Below, piece after piece: positions 31,425 through 41,752 of a stretch of 64,000 bases of DNA. Each line of letters opens with the position of its first letter. Position 1 is the first letter of the stretch. The stretch spans positions 124,001 to 188,000 of the forward strand of contig NZ_BDAI01000008.1 of assembly GCF_002091755.1 (NCBI RefSeq). The letters run 5' to 3'. Under the pieces are notes generated by a model. That model ran no database searches. It was not told where the DNA came from and saw only the letters and a list, made by a program, of their open reading frames with translations. The translations under genes and the position numbers were made by a program. The DNA is from Pseudomonas nitroreducens NBRC 12694 (GTDB lineage: Bacteria; Pseudomonadota; Gammaproteobacteria; Pseudomonadales; Pseudomonadaceae).

Positions 31425-31838
31425 TCATGTGAGGCGTTGGCCGGATACGGCCGGGTGATACAGCGGCTGCACCTTGTTCCCCGCCGGGTCCAGCAGGTGG
31501 AAGCTGCGCGCGCCGTCGCCATGGTCGAACGGGCGGTCCAGCAGCGTCACACCGCGTGCCTTGAAGTACTGGTACCAGGCTTCCAGCTCTTCCACGCTGT
31601 CCACCACGAAACCATAGTGATCCATGGTCTGCAGCCCGTTGGCGGCACCGAAGCCGCGCCCCAGCGAGAGGTTGTCGTTGCCGCAGGTGAGGTACACCAG
31701 GTCCTCGTTGGCACGGTTCAGCACCGCCATGCCGAGCACATCGACATAGAAGCGCTCGCACTCTTCCAGGTTCGGCACCAGCAGGGCGAGATGGCGCAGG
31801 CCGTTGAGGCGGCCGGGGCGGGCAGGGAGATCGGACAT
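31425..31838 (-). CDS. VOC-family (glyoxalase/bleomycin-resistance fold) protein
   Basis: 137 residues with two beta-alpha-beta-beta-beta modules of the vicinal oxygen chelate fold. Candidate metal ligands are H16 (LRHLALLV), E/H residues in DHYGFVVDSVEEL and the C-terminal SFHLLDPAGN motif. VOC proteins include dioxygenases, lyases and resistance proteins; the substrate is not predictable. It shares a 60-base divergent promoter with the ABM-family gene, suggesting linked roles in aromatic or quinone chemistry. Confidence 0.85.
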   Translation of the reverse strand: MSDLPARPGRLNGLRHLALLVPNLEECERFYVDVLGMAVLNRANEDLVYLTCGNDNLSLGRGFGAANGLQTMDHYGFVVDSVEELEAWYQYFKARGVTLLDRPFDHGDGARSFHLLDPAGNKVQPLYHPAVSGQRLT

Positions 31839-31854
31839 GGACGCGGTTCCTTTT

Positions 31855-31864
31855 TTGTATACAA
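31855..31864. promoter_or_regulatory. Palindromic operator in VOC/ABM divergent promoter
   Basis: Perfect palindrome TTGTATACAA in the AT-rich 60-base gap between divergent genes. It resembles operators of GntR (FadR-subfamily) regulators; no GntR gene is in the window. Both genes have matching AAAAGGAAC ribosome sites flanking it. Confidence 0.5.
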
Positions 31865-31898
31865 TTTATTTTTAAATTTAAAACAAAAGGAACGCCCT

Positions 31899-32201
31899 GT
31901 GTACAGTCTGTTCATCAAGACCCGTGTCAAACCCGGTAGCGCCGAGGATTTCCTCCACGCCATCAAGGCCAACGCCGCTGCTTCCGTGTCCAGCGAGCCG
32001 GGCTGCCTGGTCTTCGATGTGTCCCAGGATCGCCTTGATCCGGACGTGATCTACCTCTACGAGATCTACCGCGACGATGCGGCCTACGACGCGCACACGC
32101 AGACCGCGCACTTCCGCGACAGCCGCCCGCTGGTGGAGCCGCTGATCATCGAGCAGGAGTGCTTCGAGAGCGACGTGATCGCCCTCAATCCGGTGGACTG
32201 A
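31899..32201 (+). CDS. Antibiotic biosynthesis monooxygenase (ABM)-family protein
   Basis: 100-residue ferredoxin-like alpha/beta protein (YSLFIKTRVKPGSAEDFLHAIK ... YLYEIYRDDAAYDAHTQTAHF), the YgiN/quinol-monooxygenase type. The GTG start at 31899 follows AAAAGGAAC. Family members oxidise quinols or aromatic substrates without cofactor. Paired divergently with a VOC protein. trmO converges 8 bases after the stop. Confidence 0.85.
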   Translation: MYSLFIKTRVKPGSAEDFLHAIKANAAASVSSEPGCLVFDVSQDRLDPDVIYLYEIYRDDAAYDAHTQTAHFRDSRPLVEPLIIEQECFESDVIALNPVD

Positions 32202-32209
32202 GGCAGGAA

Positions 32210-32908
32210 TCAGTTGGCGGCGCGCTGTACGTCCAGCACGCAGATTTCGCCGTCGGCCGGGTAGTGCCAGTGCACGTCCAGGTCCCACAGGCGCACGCCG
32301 TAGCGGCGCTCGGGCGGCGGCTTCTGGTAGGCCGGGCGGGGATCCTGGGCGAGGCACTGCTCGATCAGCTCGCGCACCGGCTGACCGAGGCGCTGGCCAT
32401 GTTCACGAGCCTGGCGCAGGGCTTCGTCGTCCCAGTGCACGGCGATGGGGGCGGGAGGGGCGTCGGCGATGGCGTTGCGCGCTTCGACCACGATGTCCGC
32501 GTAGGGCACGTACGGCTTGATGTCGATCACCGGCGTGCCATCGAGCAGGTCGATGCCGGACAGCCAGAGCCGGTCGGGCTCGACCTTTTCCAGTTTCACC
32601 ACGGATTGGCCGAGGCCGTTGGGGCGGTGGGTGGCGCGGGTGGCGAAGACGCCCATCGACTGGTTCCCGCCCAGGCGCGGCGGGCGCACCTTGAGCCGTG
32701 GCTTGTCTTCCAGCGCCTGGTGGAAGAGGAAGATCAGCCAGACGTGGCTGACCTGCTCCAGGCCTGCCACAGCATCGCCCGTGTCGAACGGCGGCAGCAG
32801 TTCCAGCACACCGGTCGCGGCCGGAGCCAGTTGCGGCTGGCGCGGGATGGCGAACTTCTCCTTGAAGCAGGAGCGGACGTAGCCGATGGGCGAGAGGGTG
32901 TGGGACAT
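32210..32908 (-). CDS. trmO: tRNA (N6-threonylcarbamoyladenosine-37-N6)-methyltransferase TrmO
   Basis: 232-residue UPF0066/TsaA-family protein that methylates t6A37 of tRNA-Thr using SAM. Segments PIGYVRSCFKEKFAIPRQPQ, HVWLIFLFH, VGVFATR-like GVFATRATHRPNGLG and DLLDGTPVIDIKPYVPYAD are the family landmarks. A rhlG homologue lies upstream on the same strand, 58 bases away; they may share a transcript. Confidence 0.93.
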   Translation of the reverse strand: MSHTLSPIGYVRSCFKEKFAIPRQPQLAPAATGVLELLPPFDTGDAVAGLEQVSHVWLIFLFHQALEDKPRLKVRPPRLGGNQSMGVFATRATHRPNGLGQSVVKLEKVEPDRLWLSGIDLLDGTPVIDIKPYVPYADIVVEARNAIADAPPAPIAVHWDDEALRQAREHGQRLGQPVRELIEQCLAQDPRPAYQKPPPERRYGVRLWDLDVHWHYPADGEICVLDVQRAAN

Positions 32909-32966
32909 GGCGGCAGAGGCTTTTTGCAGGGGCCGCCATGGTACCCGATTCCCCTCGCAACGGGTT

Positions 32967-33740
32967 TCAGCCGAGGTGGAAGCCGCCGTCGATGGGGATG
33001 ATATTGCCGGTCATGTAGGCGCCGGCAGCGCTCGCCAGGCTTATTGCCAAAGCGGACATTTCTTCCTCGCGGCCCCAGCGGCGCATGGGGATGACGGCGG
33101 TGTCCTCGGCCATGGCCTGCTCGTCGTTGGCGATGTGGCGGGTCATCTTGCTGGGGAAGCGGCCGGGGGCGATGACGTTGACGTTGATGTGGTCGCCCAC
33201 CAGTTCGCGGGCGAGCATGCGCGACAGCTGGTGCAGCGCAGCCTTGCTCGGGCCGTAGGCATAGGCATTCTCGCCGTGGGAAGTGACGCCGGCCACCGAG
33301 CCGATGTTGATCACCCGTGCCGGACTCTGCGCACTGCCGGCCTTCTTCAGCAGCGGCAGCAGTTGCTGGATGCAGCTGAACACGGCGGTGACGTTGAGCT
33401 GCATGACCTTCTCCCAGCCCGAGGCCGGGTAGCTTTCCAGCGGCGCGCCCCAGGTGGTGCCGGCGTTGTTGACCAGAATGTCGAGGTGATCCAGGCGCTC
33501 GTTCAGCTCGGCGGCCAGGGCACGGGCGCCTTCCTCGGTGGCGAGGTTGGCCGGCAGGCCGATGCACTCGCCGTACTGCGACAGCTCGGCGGCGGTGTCG
33601 GCGCAGGCGGCGCCATCGCGGGCGCAGATGATGACGCTGGCGCCGGCTTCGAGCAGGCCCTGGGCGATCATCCGGCCAATGCCGCGGGTGCCGCCGGTGA
33701 CCAGTGCGGTCTTGCCTGCGAGGGAAAAGTACGGGTGCAT
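32967..33740 (-). CDS. rhlG: Short-chain dehydrogenase RhlG homologue
   Basis: 257 residues from MHPYFSLAGKTALVTGG, with NADP motif TGGTRGIG and catalytic YGPSK (Tyr-X3-Lys). It resembles P. aeruginosa RhlG (PA3387, from memory) along the whole length, including FPSKMTRHIAND. RhlG is an NADPH-dependent beta-ketoacyl reductase once linked to rhamnolipid and PHA precursors; its real role is debated. No rhamnolipid genes are near. The ATG at 33740 has GGAGAGG upstream. Confidence 0.88.
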   Translation of the reverse strand: MHPYFSLAGKTALVTGGTRGIGRMIAQGLLEAGASVIICARDGAACADTAAELSQYGECIGLPANLATEEGARALAAELNERLDHLDILVNNAGTTWGAPLESYPASGWEKVMQLNVTAVFSCIQQLLPLLKKAGSAQSPARVINIGSVAGVTSHGENAYAYGPSKAALHQLSRMLARELVGDHINVNVIAPGRFPSKMTRHIANDEQAMAEDTAVIPMRRWGREEEMSALAISLASAAGAYMTGNIIPIDGGFHLG

Positions 33741-33912
33741 GAGCCTCTCCTGGCTGGTTTTTCGCCTCACCCTAGCGGGATGAGCGGGGCGCTCCGAGCA
33801 CTATCCAATCGGGAAATGGCGGCGCATTACGCGACGGCTGCATTTTCTTAACCTGCGCATAACCTTCGTTGCCCTAGTGTCCGCCGCACATTCGGTTGGT
33901 CGGGGCCAGGTG

Positions 33913-35496
33913 ATGCAGGGTTGGAGCAAGGATCGGAAGGCATTGGCGCTGCTATTGGGCGTCTCGGCGCTGCTGTTGCTGTTCGGGTTGGGCTGGCGCG
34001 AGGTCTGGGGCCCGGAAGTGCGCTGGGCGGATATCTCGTTGCAGATGCTGCAGTCAGGCGACTACTTCGATCCCTACCTGCGTGGGGCGCCGTACTACGA
34101 CAAACCATTGCTGTCCTACTGGCTGATCACCGCGCCGGCCAGCCTGTTCGGTCTCAACCATTGGACGCTGCGCCTCAGCACCGTGCTGGCCGGGCTGGGC
34201 AGCATCTGGCTCACCTGGTGGCTGGGCGAACGCCTGCTGCGCAAGGGCACCGGACTGCTGGCCGGCTGGCTGCTGGCGACCACTTTCTACTTCCTGTTCT
34301 GGGCGCGGGTGGCGACGGCGGACATGCTCACGGTGTTCGGCGTGCTGGCGGCGCTGGCCTGGTACTGGCGTGACCCGGAGGACACGCGGTTCAGGAACTA
34401 CCTGGGCTTCTTCCTGATCCTCTCGCTGACGTCGCTGTGCAAGGGGTTGATCGGTTTCGTCCTGCCGGGGCTGGTGCTGCTGCCGCATCTGCTCAGCGCC
34501 GGGCGCTGGCGCCGGCACCTGAACCTGCGGTTGCTGGTGGCGCTGGTAGTGGCCGGTGGCGTGTATGCGATTCCCTTCGTGCTGTCGCACTTCTACGGCC
34601 AGCCCAGCTACGGCGAGAGCGGGCTGGCGCTGGTATTCCGCGAGAACGTGGTGCGCTTCTTCCAGCCCTTCGACCACGAGGGGCCGATTTACACCTACCT
34701 GCTCTATCTGCCGGCCTACACGCTGCCCTGGGCGCCGTTGTGGATACTCGGCTTGTGGTTCGCCGTGCGCCGCTGGAAGCAGTTGGAGCCCAATGCGCGC
34801 TGGCTGGTCTGGGCGCTGGTATTGCTGTTCGCATTTTTCACCGCCAGCGGTGGCCGGCGCAGTTACTACGTGCTTCCGCTGGTGCCGTTCGCGCAACTGT
34901 TGGGTGCGTGGTGGGTGATCGAGTGGCGGCAGGAACGCAAGCTGGCCGGGCTGGGGCGTGCCTGGCCGCGGGCGGTCGGCGCCGCAGCGGTGGTAATGCT
35001 GCTGGTGGTGGGCGTGGCGTACCCATGGAGCAATGCTGGCGGCGGGGTTCCGCTGTTCGCCAGGGAGGTGCGTGCCGCGGCGGAGCAGACGGCGCCCTGG
35101 TCGCAGTGGCGGGTACTGGTCCTCGGTGACGACGACGCGCGCCTGCCGATCTATCTGCAGAAGCATGGCGAACGGCAGGCCCATCCCTTCCTCTATATCC
35201 ATTCCGATTATCCGCAGGGCGACAGCGCCGCGTTGTTCGCCTGGCTGCGCCAGCGCACCGGCGAGGACTGGGACCCGTCGCGCACCCTGATCGTTTCCCA
35301 GGTGACCCATGAAGGTACGCAGCCGCTGAACTGGCTGACGGCGGATCACCGGCTGATCGAGTCCGGGCTCAACAATGGCCAGCGCCTGGGGCACGCGAAG
35401 AACAAGGAGGCGAGCCTGGCCTATCTGCCGATGGACAAGCCGCTCAGCGCGAACGCAGCAGCCGGCGCAGCAGAAGCAGGTAAGGCGGCAGATTGA
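33913..35496 (+). CDS. ArnT/PMT-like membrane glycosyltransferase (GT39/GT83 type)
   Basis: 527-residue polytopic protein. The first periplasmic loop has the GT-C signature (GPEVRWADISLQML ... YYDKPLLSYWL), and FWARVATADML follows. About eleven membrane segments precede a soluble C-terminal part. Such enzymes transfer a sugar from undecaprenyl-phosphate to lipid A, glycans or proteins; ArnT adds aminoarabinose. No arn genes are nearby, so the acceptor is unknown. ATG 33913 is chosen; GTG 33910 is possible. The 3' end overlaps the convergent DUF2784 gene by 53 bases. Confidence 0.85.
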   Translation: MQGWSKDRKALALLLGVSALLLLFGLGWREVWGPEVRWADISLQMLQSGDYFDPYLRGAPYYDKPLLSYWLITAPASLFGLNHWTLRLSTVLAGLGSIWLTWWLGERLLRKGTGLLAGWLLATTFYFLFWARVATADMLTVFGVLAALAWYWRDPEDTRFRNYLGFFLILSLTSLCKGLIGFVLPGLVLLPHLLSAGRWRRHLNLRLLVALVVAGGVYAIPFVLSHFYGQPSYGESGLALVFRENVVRFFQPFDHEGPIYTYLLYLPAYTLPWAPLWILGLWFAVRRWKQLEPNARWLVWALVLLFAFFTASGGRRSYYVLPLVPFAQLLGAWWVIEWRQERKLAGLGRAWPRAVGAAAVVMLLVVGVAYPWSNAGGGVPLFAREVRAAAEQTAPWSQWRVLVLGDDDARLPIYLQKHGERQAHPFLYIHSDYPQGDSAALFAWLRQRTGEDWDPSRTLIVSQVTHEGTQPLNWLTADHRLIESGLNNGQRLGHAKNKEASLAYLPMDKPLSANAAAGAAEAGKAAD

Positions 35497-35812
35497 CTGC
35501 GGCCACGATGAGGCCGAGGACGACCTGGGTTGCCTCGGTCAGGCCGGCGGGGTAGATCAGCGGGATCAGGTAATGCTCGATGAAGCCGCCGCTGTAGCCC
35601 TGGCCGCCGGCCAGGGCGCGGAAGTGATTCTCCAGCGGCGTGAGCGGGCAATAGAGGTGGAGGAATTCCACCGCCATGCCCCAGACCGCCGCCGGTACGT
35701 GCAGCCACGCCAGGCGCGGCCAGCGCAGCACCAGCAGGCCGCCGAGCAGCGCGAAGAGGATGAAGCCCAGATGGAACAGGACAACGGCGTCGGCGGCCAG
35801 GCGATAGAGCAT
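35444..35812 (-). CDS. DUF2784 membrane protein
   Basis: 122 residues with three or four membrane segments (LAADAVVLFHLGFILFALLGGLLVL; LHVPAAVWGMAVEFLHLYCPLTPLE; VVLGLIVAAVNLPPYLLLL). The pattern HxxF...CPLTPLE is typical of DUF2784. Function unknown. It overlaps the end of the convergent glycosyltransferase gene by 53 bases, and lies 7 bases downstream of the DUF1456 gene, probably in one transcript with it. Confidence 0.85.
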   Translation of the reverse strand: MLYRLAADAVVLFHLGFILFALLGGLLVLRWPRLAWLHVPAAVWGMAVEFLHLYCPLTPLENHFRALAGGQGYSGGFIEHYLIPLIYPAGLTEATQVVLGLIVAAVNLPPYLLLLRRLLRSR

Positions 35813-35819
35813 GTCGATC

Positions 35820-36281
35820 TCAGCGCTGCTGGCGCTGCGTCAGGCCCTTGAGGAAGTTGCGCAGCAACTGGTCGCCGCAGGGTCGGTAGTTGTTGTGGCC
35901 GGGTTTGCGGAACAGCGCGCCCAGTTCTGTCTTGGTGACGATGAAGCTGACGCTGTCGAGGATCGCGAGGATATCGTCGTCGCGCAGTTCGAAGGCCACG
36001 CGCAGTTTCTTCAGGGTGATGTTGTTGGTCAGCGGCAGTTCCACCGGCGGCAGCGGGCGCGATTCGTCGCGGCCACGGCGATGCACGATCAGGCCGTCGA
36101 GGAAGTGCGCCAGCACGCGGTCGCTGCAGGGCTTGAACTCCGGCTCGTCGTCGCGGGCGAGGAAGGCGCCGACATCCTCGGTGCTGAGGTTGAAGCCGGC
36201 CAGCGCGGTGATCTCGGCGACCTGCGCATCGCGGATGTCCAGCAGGTAGCGCAGGCTGCGCAGTACGTCGTTGTTGGTCAT
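35820..36281 (-). CDS. DUF1456 (YehS-like) protein
   Basis: 153-residue cytoplasmic protein made of two similar repeats (MTNNDVLRSLRYLLDIRDAQVAEI and LTNNITLKKLRVAFELRDDDILAI), the DUF1456 duplication seen in E. coli YehS. No function is established. It lies between rimO (upstream, separated by a terminator) and the DUF2784 gene. Confidence 0.88.
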   Translation of the reverse strand: MTNNDVLRSLRYLLDIRDAQVAEITALAGFNLSTEDVGAFLARDDEPEFKPCSDRVLAHFLDGLIVHRRGRDESRPLPPVELPLTNNITLKKLRVAFELRDDDILAILDSVSFIVTKTELGALFRKPGHNNYRPCGDQLLRNFLKGLTQRQQR

Positions 36282-36303
36282 GGGCTTTCCAATAGCAGAA
36301 ATG

Positions 36304-36329
36304 AAAAGCCCCGCATCAGCGGGGCTTTT
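36304..36329. terminator. rimO terminator
   Basis: Perfect 11-bp stem AAAAGCCCCGC / GCGGGGCTTTT with 4-base loop ATCA. On the minus strand it follows the rimO stop and ends in TTTTC. Confidence 0.85.
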
Positions 36330-36334
36330 GCGGA

Positions 36335-37657
36335 TCAGACCAGTTCGGCCCAGAGGTCGTACTCGTCGGCGTCGGTGATGCGCACGCGCACCTTGTCGCC
36401 CGGCTTCACATCGAAGCTGTCGATGTACACGGCGCCGTCGATTTCCGGGGCGTCGGCGAAGGAGCGGCCGACCGCGCCTTCGTCATCCACTTCGTCGATC
36501 AGCACGTCGATTTCCTTGCCGATCTTCAGCTGCAGGCGTGCGGCGGAAATGGCCTGCTGGTGTGCCATGAAGCGCTCCCAACGGTCCTGCTTGACGTCAT
36601 CGGGGACGACTTCCAGGCCCAGGTCGTTGGCCGGGGCGCCTTCCACCGGGGAGTACTGGAAGCAGCCGACGCGGTCGAGCTGGGCTTCGGTCAGCCAGTC
36701 GAGCAGGTACTGGAAGTCGTCCTCGGTCTCGCCGGGGAAGCCGACGATGAAGGTGGAGCGGATGGTCAGCTCGGGGCAGATCTCGCGCCACTTCTTGATA
36801 CGCGCCAGGGTCTTGTCCTCGAAGGCGGGGCGCTTCATGGACTTGAGCACTTTCGGGCTGGCGTGCTGGAAGGGGATGTCCAGGTAGGGCAGCAGCTTGC
36901 CCTCGGCCATCAGCGGGATCACGTCGTCGACGTTGGGGTACGGATAGACGTAGTGCAGGCGCACCCACACACCCATCGAGGAGAGCGCCTGGCACAGCTC
37001 CAGCATGCGGGTCTTCACCGGCTGGCCGTCCCAGAAGTCCATCTTGTACTTCAGGTCCACGCCGTAGGCGCTGGTGTCCTGGGAGATCACCAGCAGTTCC
37101 TTCACACCGGCTTTCACCAGGCGCTGGGCTTCGCTGAGCACGTCGCCCACCGGGCGGCTGACCAGCTTGCCGCGCATCGACGGGATGATGCAGAAGCTGC
37201 AGCTGTGGTTGCAGCCTTCGGAAATCTTCAGGTAGGCGTAGTGGCGCGGGGTCAGCTTGATGCCCTGTGGTGGCACCAGGTCGATCAGCGGGTTGTGTTC
37301 GGCCTTGGGCGGAATCACCTCGTGGACGGCATTGACCACCTGCTCGTACTGCTGCGGGCCGGTCACGGCCAGCACGCTGGGGTGCACGTCACGAATGCTG
37401 TCTTCAGCCACGCCCATGCAACCGGTGACGATCACCTTGCCGTTCTCGGCGATGGCTTCGCCGATGGCGTCCAGGGATTCGGCCTTGGCGCTGTCGATGA
37501 AGCCGCAGGTGTTCACCACCACCACGTCCGCGTCCTGGTAGGTGGGGACGATTTCGTACCCTTCCATGCGCAGTTGGGTGAGGATGCGTTCGGAGTCGAC
37601 AGTCGCTTTCGGGCATCCGAGCGAGACGAATCCTACTTTGGGTGTGGCGGTGGACAT
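36335..37657 (-). CDS. rimO: Ribosomal protein S12 methylthiotransferase
   Basis: 440-residue radical-SAM enzyme that methylthiolates Asp89 of ribosomal protein S12. The N-terminal MTTase cluster ligands are C15, C51 and C80; the radical SAM cluster is C149-X3-C153-X2-C156 (CNHSCSFC); a TRAM domain (about 375-440) closes the protein. It is divergent from kup, as in P. aeruginosa. Ends at a strong terminator. Confidence 0.97.
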   Translation of the reverse strand: MSTATPKVGFVSLGCPKATVDSERILTQLRMEGYEIVPTYQDADVVVVNTCGFIDSAKAESLDAIGEAIAENGKVIVTGCMGVAEDSIRDVHPSVLAVTGPQQYEQVVNAVHEVIPPKAEHNPLIDLVPPQGIKLTPRHYAYLKISEGCNHSCSFCIIPSMRGKLVSRPVGDVLSEAQRLVKAGVKELLVISQDTSAYGVDLKYKMDFWDGQPVKTRMLELCQALSSMGVWVRLHYVYPYPNVDDVIPLMAEGKLLPYLDIPFQHASPKVLKSMKRPAFEDKTLARIKKWREICPELTIRSTFIVGFPGETEDDFQYLLDWLTEAQLDRVGCFQYSPVEGAPANDLGLEVVPDDVKQDRWERFMAHQQAISAARLQLKIGKEIDVLIDEVDDEGAVGRSFADAPEIDGAVYIDSFDVKPGDKVRVRITDADEYDLWAELV

Positions 37658-37901
37658 GTGCGGCTAACCTCGAAGGGCGCGCTGGCGGCGCCTCTGATCA
37701 AAAAGTGCGCAATTCTAGCGGCGTCCCGCGCACTTGACCAGCCTCTCTGGGACAAGCTGTCGCACGCCGCCGGACAACCCCTTGCGCCCGGTAATTCCGG
37801 GCAACAGGCTCTATAGTCAATCAGAACCTTCGAACCCGGCTCTTGCATCGACGAATGGGTCGGAGCAGGATGCGCCGAATTTTTTTGAGGAATTTTGTTA
37901 C

Positions 37902-39806
37902 ATGTCCGATGCAAGCGCCGGCACCGTTGAGCATGAACAGCCCCACTCGAGCTCCGCGATCGGCCTGATGGTCGGTGCCGTGGGCGTGTGCTATGGCGAT
38001 ATCGGTACCAGCCCGCTGTACACCCTGAAGGAAGTCTTCGTGGGCGGTTATGGTGTGCAGGCCAACCACGACGGCGTGCTGGGCGTGCTGTCGCTGATCT
38101 TCTGGTCGCTGATCTGGGTGGTGTCGATCAAGTACGTGATCTTCGTCCTACGCGCCGACAACCAGGGGGAGGGCGGGGTAATGGCGCTGTCGGCTCTGGC
38201 CCGTCGCGCCGCTACCGGGCGCCACAAGTTGCAGGCGATGGTGGTGATCGCCGGGCTGATCGGCGCGGCGCTGTTCTATGGCGACAGCATGATCACTCCG
38301 GCGATTTCGGTGCTTTCCGCGATCGAGGGCCTGGAAATCGCCTTCGACGGGCTGGAGCACTGGGTCGTGCCGCTTTCGCTGATCGTGCTGGTCGGCCTGT
38401 TCCTCATCCAGAAGCACGGTACCGCGCGCATCGGCATCCTCTTCGGCCCGGTGATGGTGGCCTGGTTCCTTGCGCTGGCGGCGCTGGGTATCTATGGCGT
38501 GGCGCAGCAACCGGAAGTGCTGAAGGCAATGAGTCCGGGTTGGGCGCTCAACTTCTTCATTTCGCATCCGGGCATCGGCGTGGCGATCCTCGGCGCCACC
38601 GTGCTGGCGCTGACCGGCGCCGAGGCGTTGTACGCTGACATGGGCCACTTCGGCCGCAAGCCCATCGCCCGTGCCTGGTTCGCCCTGGTGCTGCCGGCGT
38701 TGGTGCTCAACTATTTCGGCCAGGGCGCGACCATCCTGGTCAACGCCGAAGCCGCGCGTAACCCCTTCTACCTGACGGCGCCAAGCTGGGCGCTGGTGCC
38801 CCTGGTGGCGCTGTCCACCGCGGCCACGGTGATTGCGTCGCAGGCCGTGATCTCCGGCGCCTTCTCCCTGACCCGTCAGGCCATCCAGCTCGGCTACGTG
38901 CCGCGCATGGTGATCCAGCACACCTCCAGCCACGAGCAGGGGCAGATCTACATCGGCATGGTGAACTGGGCACTGATGGTCGGCGTGGTGCTGCTGGTGC
39001 TGGGCTTCGAGTCCTCCGCCGCGCTGGCCTCGGCGTACGGCGTCGCGGTGACCGGCACCATGCTGATGACCACGCTGCTGATGGGCGTGGTGATCTGGCT
39101 GATGTGGAAGTGGCCGCTGTGGCTGGCGATTCCGTTCTTCCTGATGATGCTGCTCGTCGACACCTTGTTCTTCGCCGCGAACCTGCCCAAGGTCGTCCAG
39201 GGTGGTGCCTTCCCGGTGGTCGCCGGTATCGGCCTGTTCATCCTGATGACCACCTGGAAGCGCGGCCGCCAACTGCTGGTGGACCGTCTCGACGAAGGCT
39301 CGCTGCCGCTGCCGTTGTTCATCTCCAGCATCCGCTCGCAGCCGCCGCACCGCGTGCAGGGCACTGCGGTGTTCCTCACCGCGCGCACCGACGCCGTGCC
39401 TCACGCGCTGTTGCACAACCTCCTGCACAACCAGGTGCTGCACGAGCAGGTCGTCCTGCTCACCGTGGTCAACGAAGACAGCCCGCGGGTTGCCCCGGAC
39501 CGTCGCTTCGAGGTGGACGCCTACGGCGAGGGCTTCTTCCGCGTGGTGCTGCACTTCGGCTTCATCGAGGACCCGGACATCCCGCAGGCGCTCAAGCTGT
39601 GCCACCTCAACGAGCTGGACTTCAGCCCGATGCGCACCACCTACTTCCTCAGCCGCGAGACGGTGATCCCGTCCAAGCTGATCGGCATGGCGCGCTGGCG
39701 CGAGGCACTGTTCGCCTTCCTGCTGAAGAACGCCAACGGCAACCTGCGTTACTTCAACCTGCCGCTGAACCGAGTGATCGAACTGGGGACGCAGGTGGAA
39801 ATCTGA
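37902..39806 (+). CDS. kup: Low-affinity potassium transporter Kup
   Basis: 634-residue K+/H+ symporter of the KUP/HAK/KT family, with twelve membrane segments in residues ~20-460 and a cytoplasmic C-terminal domain. The family motif [19 protein letters not shown] opens the transport domain. ATG 37902 follows a GAGG site and matches the family start; upstream open frame is not conserved. A symmetrical terminator separates it from convergent aceK. Confidence 0.97.
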   Translation: MSDASAGTVEHEQPHSSSAIGLMVGAVGVCYGDIGTSPLYTLKEVFVGGYGVQANHDGVLGVLSLIFWSLIWVVSIKYVIFVLRADNQGEGGVMALSALARRAATGRHKLQAMVVIAGLIGAALFYGDSMITPAISVLSAIEGLEIAFDGLEHWVVPLSLIVLVGLFLIQKHGTARIGILFGPVMVAWFLALAALGIYGVAQQPEVLKAMSPGWALNFFISHPGIGVAILGATVLALTGAEALYADMGHFGRKPIARAWFALVLPALVLNYFGQGATILVNAEAARNPFYLTAPSWALVPLVALSTAATVIASQAVISGAFSLTRQAIQLGYVPRMVIQHTSSHEQGQIYIGMVNWALMVGVVLLVLGFESSAALASAYGVAVTGTMLMTTLLMGVVIWLMWKWPLWLAIPFFLMMLLVDTLFFAANLPKVVQGGAFPVVAGIGLFILMTTWKRGRQLLVDRLDEGSLPLPLFISSIRSQPPHRVQGTAVFLTARTDAVPHALLHNLLHNQVLHEQVVLLTVVNEDSPRVAPDRRFEVDAYGEGFFRVVLHFGFIEDPDIPQALKLCHLNELDFSPMRTTYFLSRETVIPSKLIGMARWREALFAFLLKNANGNLRYFNLPLNRVIELGTQVEI

Positions 39807-39821
39807 GTGCACGCCGCCCAT

Positions 39822-39849
39822 GAAAAACGCGCCGATTGGCGCGTTTTTC
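39822..39849. terminator. Bidirectional terminator kup/aceK
   Basis: Perfect palindrome GAAAAACGCGCC-GATT-GGCGCGTTTTTC, giving a T-run on both strands between the two convergent genes. Confidence 0.92.
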
Positions 39850-39874
39850 CTGTTGGCCGGGGCAGCGAGCGGGA

Positions 39875-41611
39875 TCAGCGCGTCAGCGCTTCCTCCGGTG
39901 ATTCATGGCGGCGGTAGGGGAACACATCGATCACCTTCCCTGCGCGAATCTGCTCCTGTAATCCCTTCCAGTAGTCGGCATCGAACAGGTTGCCGTGCAG
40001 CTTGGCGAATTGCCGGCGCAGCTTCAGGTCGACGAACAGGAAACGCGGGAACTCCTCGGGGAACACGTCCATCGGCCCCACCGAGTACCAGGGCTCGGAG
40101 GACAGCTCGTCTTCCTCGTAGCGCGCCGGCGGGATGTGGCGGAAGTGCACCTCGGTCAGGTAGCTGATCTCGTCGTAGTCGTAGAACACCACACGGCCGT
40201 GGCGGGTGACGCCGAAGTTCTTCAGCAGCATGTCGCCGGGGAAGATATTCGCCGCCGCCAGTTGCTTGATCGCCAGCCCGTAGTCGTACAGCGCCTCGTG
40301 CACCTGGGCCTCGGTGGCCTGTTCCAGGTACAGGTTCAGCGGGGTCATGCGGCGCTCCGTCCAGCAATGGCGGATCAGCACCACATCGCCTTCCAGCACC
40401 ACGGTGGAGGGCGCCACGTCCAGCAGCTCGGCCAGGCAGTCGGGTTCGAACTTGCTCACCGGGAAGCGGAAGTCGGCGAACTGCTGGGTGTCGGCCAGGC
40501 GGCCGACGCGGTCGTGGTTCTTCACCAACTGGTACTTCTGGATCACCGTGGCGTGGTCCACGGTCTTGGCCGGGTTGAAGTTGTCCTTGATGATCTTGAA
40601 CACCGTGTTGAAGCCCGGCAGCGTGAACACGCTCATCACCATGCCGCGCACACCGGGGGCCATGACGAAGCGGTCGTCGGTGGCCGCCAGGTGGTTGATC
40701 AGCGCGCGGTAGAACTCGCTCTTGCCCTGCTTGTAGAAGCCGATGGAGGTGTACAGCTCGGCGATGTGCTTGCCCGGCAGCAGGCGCTTGAGAAAGGCGA
40801 CCATTTCTGCCGGCACCGGCGCGTCGACCATGAAGTAGGAGCGGGTGAAGGAGAAGATGATCGAGACCTCGGCCTCGTCGGTGATCACCGTGTCGAACTG
40901 GATGCCGCGCCCTTCGTGGTGCACCAGCGGGAACACCAGCGGCCATTGCTCTTCGGGAGTGAACAGGCGGCCCACCAGGTAGGCGCCCTTGTTGCGGTAG
41001 AACACCGAACCGATCAGCTCGATGGTCAGGGTCGGGTCCTTGCACACCCAGTCCGGCAGGTTGGCGTGCAGCAGGTGATCCATACGCTCCAGGTCGCGCT
41101 CGCGGTCGTCGTAGTCCACGGCGAACCGGTAGTCGTCGAAGATGCGCTCCAGCGCCTGGCGCAGCTTGCCGCCGGGGCGGTAGAGGCGCGTGTGCGGATC
41201 ACGGGAGTGGGCACGCAGCGCGGGCCGGGTGGTGTGGACGAACATCGTGCCGTCGCTGATGTTGTCGTGGCTGAACAGGCCGCAGAAGATCGAGTTGAAC
41301 CAGGTTTCCGCCAGCTCGTCGTCCAGCCGCGGGTCGATCAGGGTGATGTAGGCGCTCTTGGCGATGGGCCAGCGCTCCACGTCCACCAGGTCGATGCCGG
41401 CCATGGCGCGGGTCAGGCGCTCGACGGTCTCGGCGACTTTTTCCTCGTACAGGTTGATGCGCTCGGCCGAGGCCTGCTGCGCTTCCTGCCAATGTGCCTG
41501 TTCGAAGCGCGCCGGCGCGCCGGCGGTGATCCGGTGGAACTGCGCGCGGTAGTCGTCGAAGCCTTCGAGGATCAGGGTCGCGATCTCGGTCGCCGGCCAG
41601 TGCTGAGCCAT
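39875..41611 (-). CDS. aceK: Isocitrate dehydrogenase kinase/phosphatase
   Basis: 578-residue bifunctional enzyme that phosphorylates and dephosphorylates isocitrate dehydrogenase, diverting carbon to the glyoxylate bypass. The start is the ATG at 41611 ([18 protein letters not shown]). The kinase nucleotide site includes the [16 protein letters not shown] loop, and the catalytic region [24 protein letters not shown] is intact. The frame is open a further 515 codons upstream but that is antisense to the genes there. No aceB/aceA is adjacent, as usual in Pseudomonas. Confidence 0.96.
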   Translation of the reverse strand: MAQHWPATEIATLILEGFDDYRAQFHRITAGAPARFEQAHWQEAQQASAERINLYEEKVAETVERLTRAMAGIDLVDVERWPIAKSAYITLIDPRLDDELAETWFNSIFCGLFSHDNISDGTMFVHTTRPALRAHSRDPHTRLYRPGGKLRQALERIFDDYRFAVDYDDRERDLERMDHLLHANLPDWVCKDPTLTIELIGSVFYRNKGAYLVGRLFTPEEQWPLVFPLVHHEGRGIQFDTVITDEAEVSIIFSFTRSYFMVDAPVPAEMVAFLKRLLPGKHIAELYTSIGFYKQGKSEFYRALINHLAATDDRFVMAPGVRGMVMSVFTLPGFNTVFKIIKDNFNPAKTVDHATVIQKYQLVKNHDRVGRLADTQQFADFRFPVSKFEPDCLAELLDVAPSTVVLEGDVVLIRHCWTERRMTPLNLYLEQATEAQVHEALYDYGLAIKQLAAANIFPGDMLLKNFGVTRHGRVVFYDYDEISYLTEVHFRHIPPARYEEDELSSEPWYSVGPMDVFPEEFPRFLFVDLKLRRQFAKLHGNLFDADYWKGLQEQIRAGKVIDVFPYRRHESPEEALTR

Positions 41612-41752
41612 GGGAGCGCCTCTGCAGAGTTCTTGTGCAGCGAGCTTAGCCATGGGGGCGGAGGAGGGGAAGGGAGATTTCCTACCGCCGGCCGTGCGCT
41701 GACTTGCCGTATGCTGAACGACCCATTCCCCCAGGCAAGGAGCCGACAAGCG

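Noticed and set aside
38148..39821. 557-codon minus-strand ORF opposite kup
   Set aside because: His/Gln/Arg-rich composition typical of antisense frames; kup on the other strand is unmistakable.
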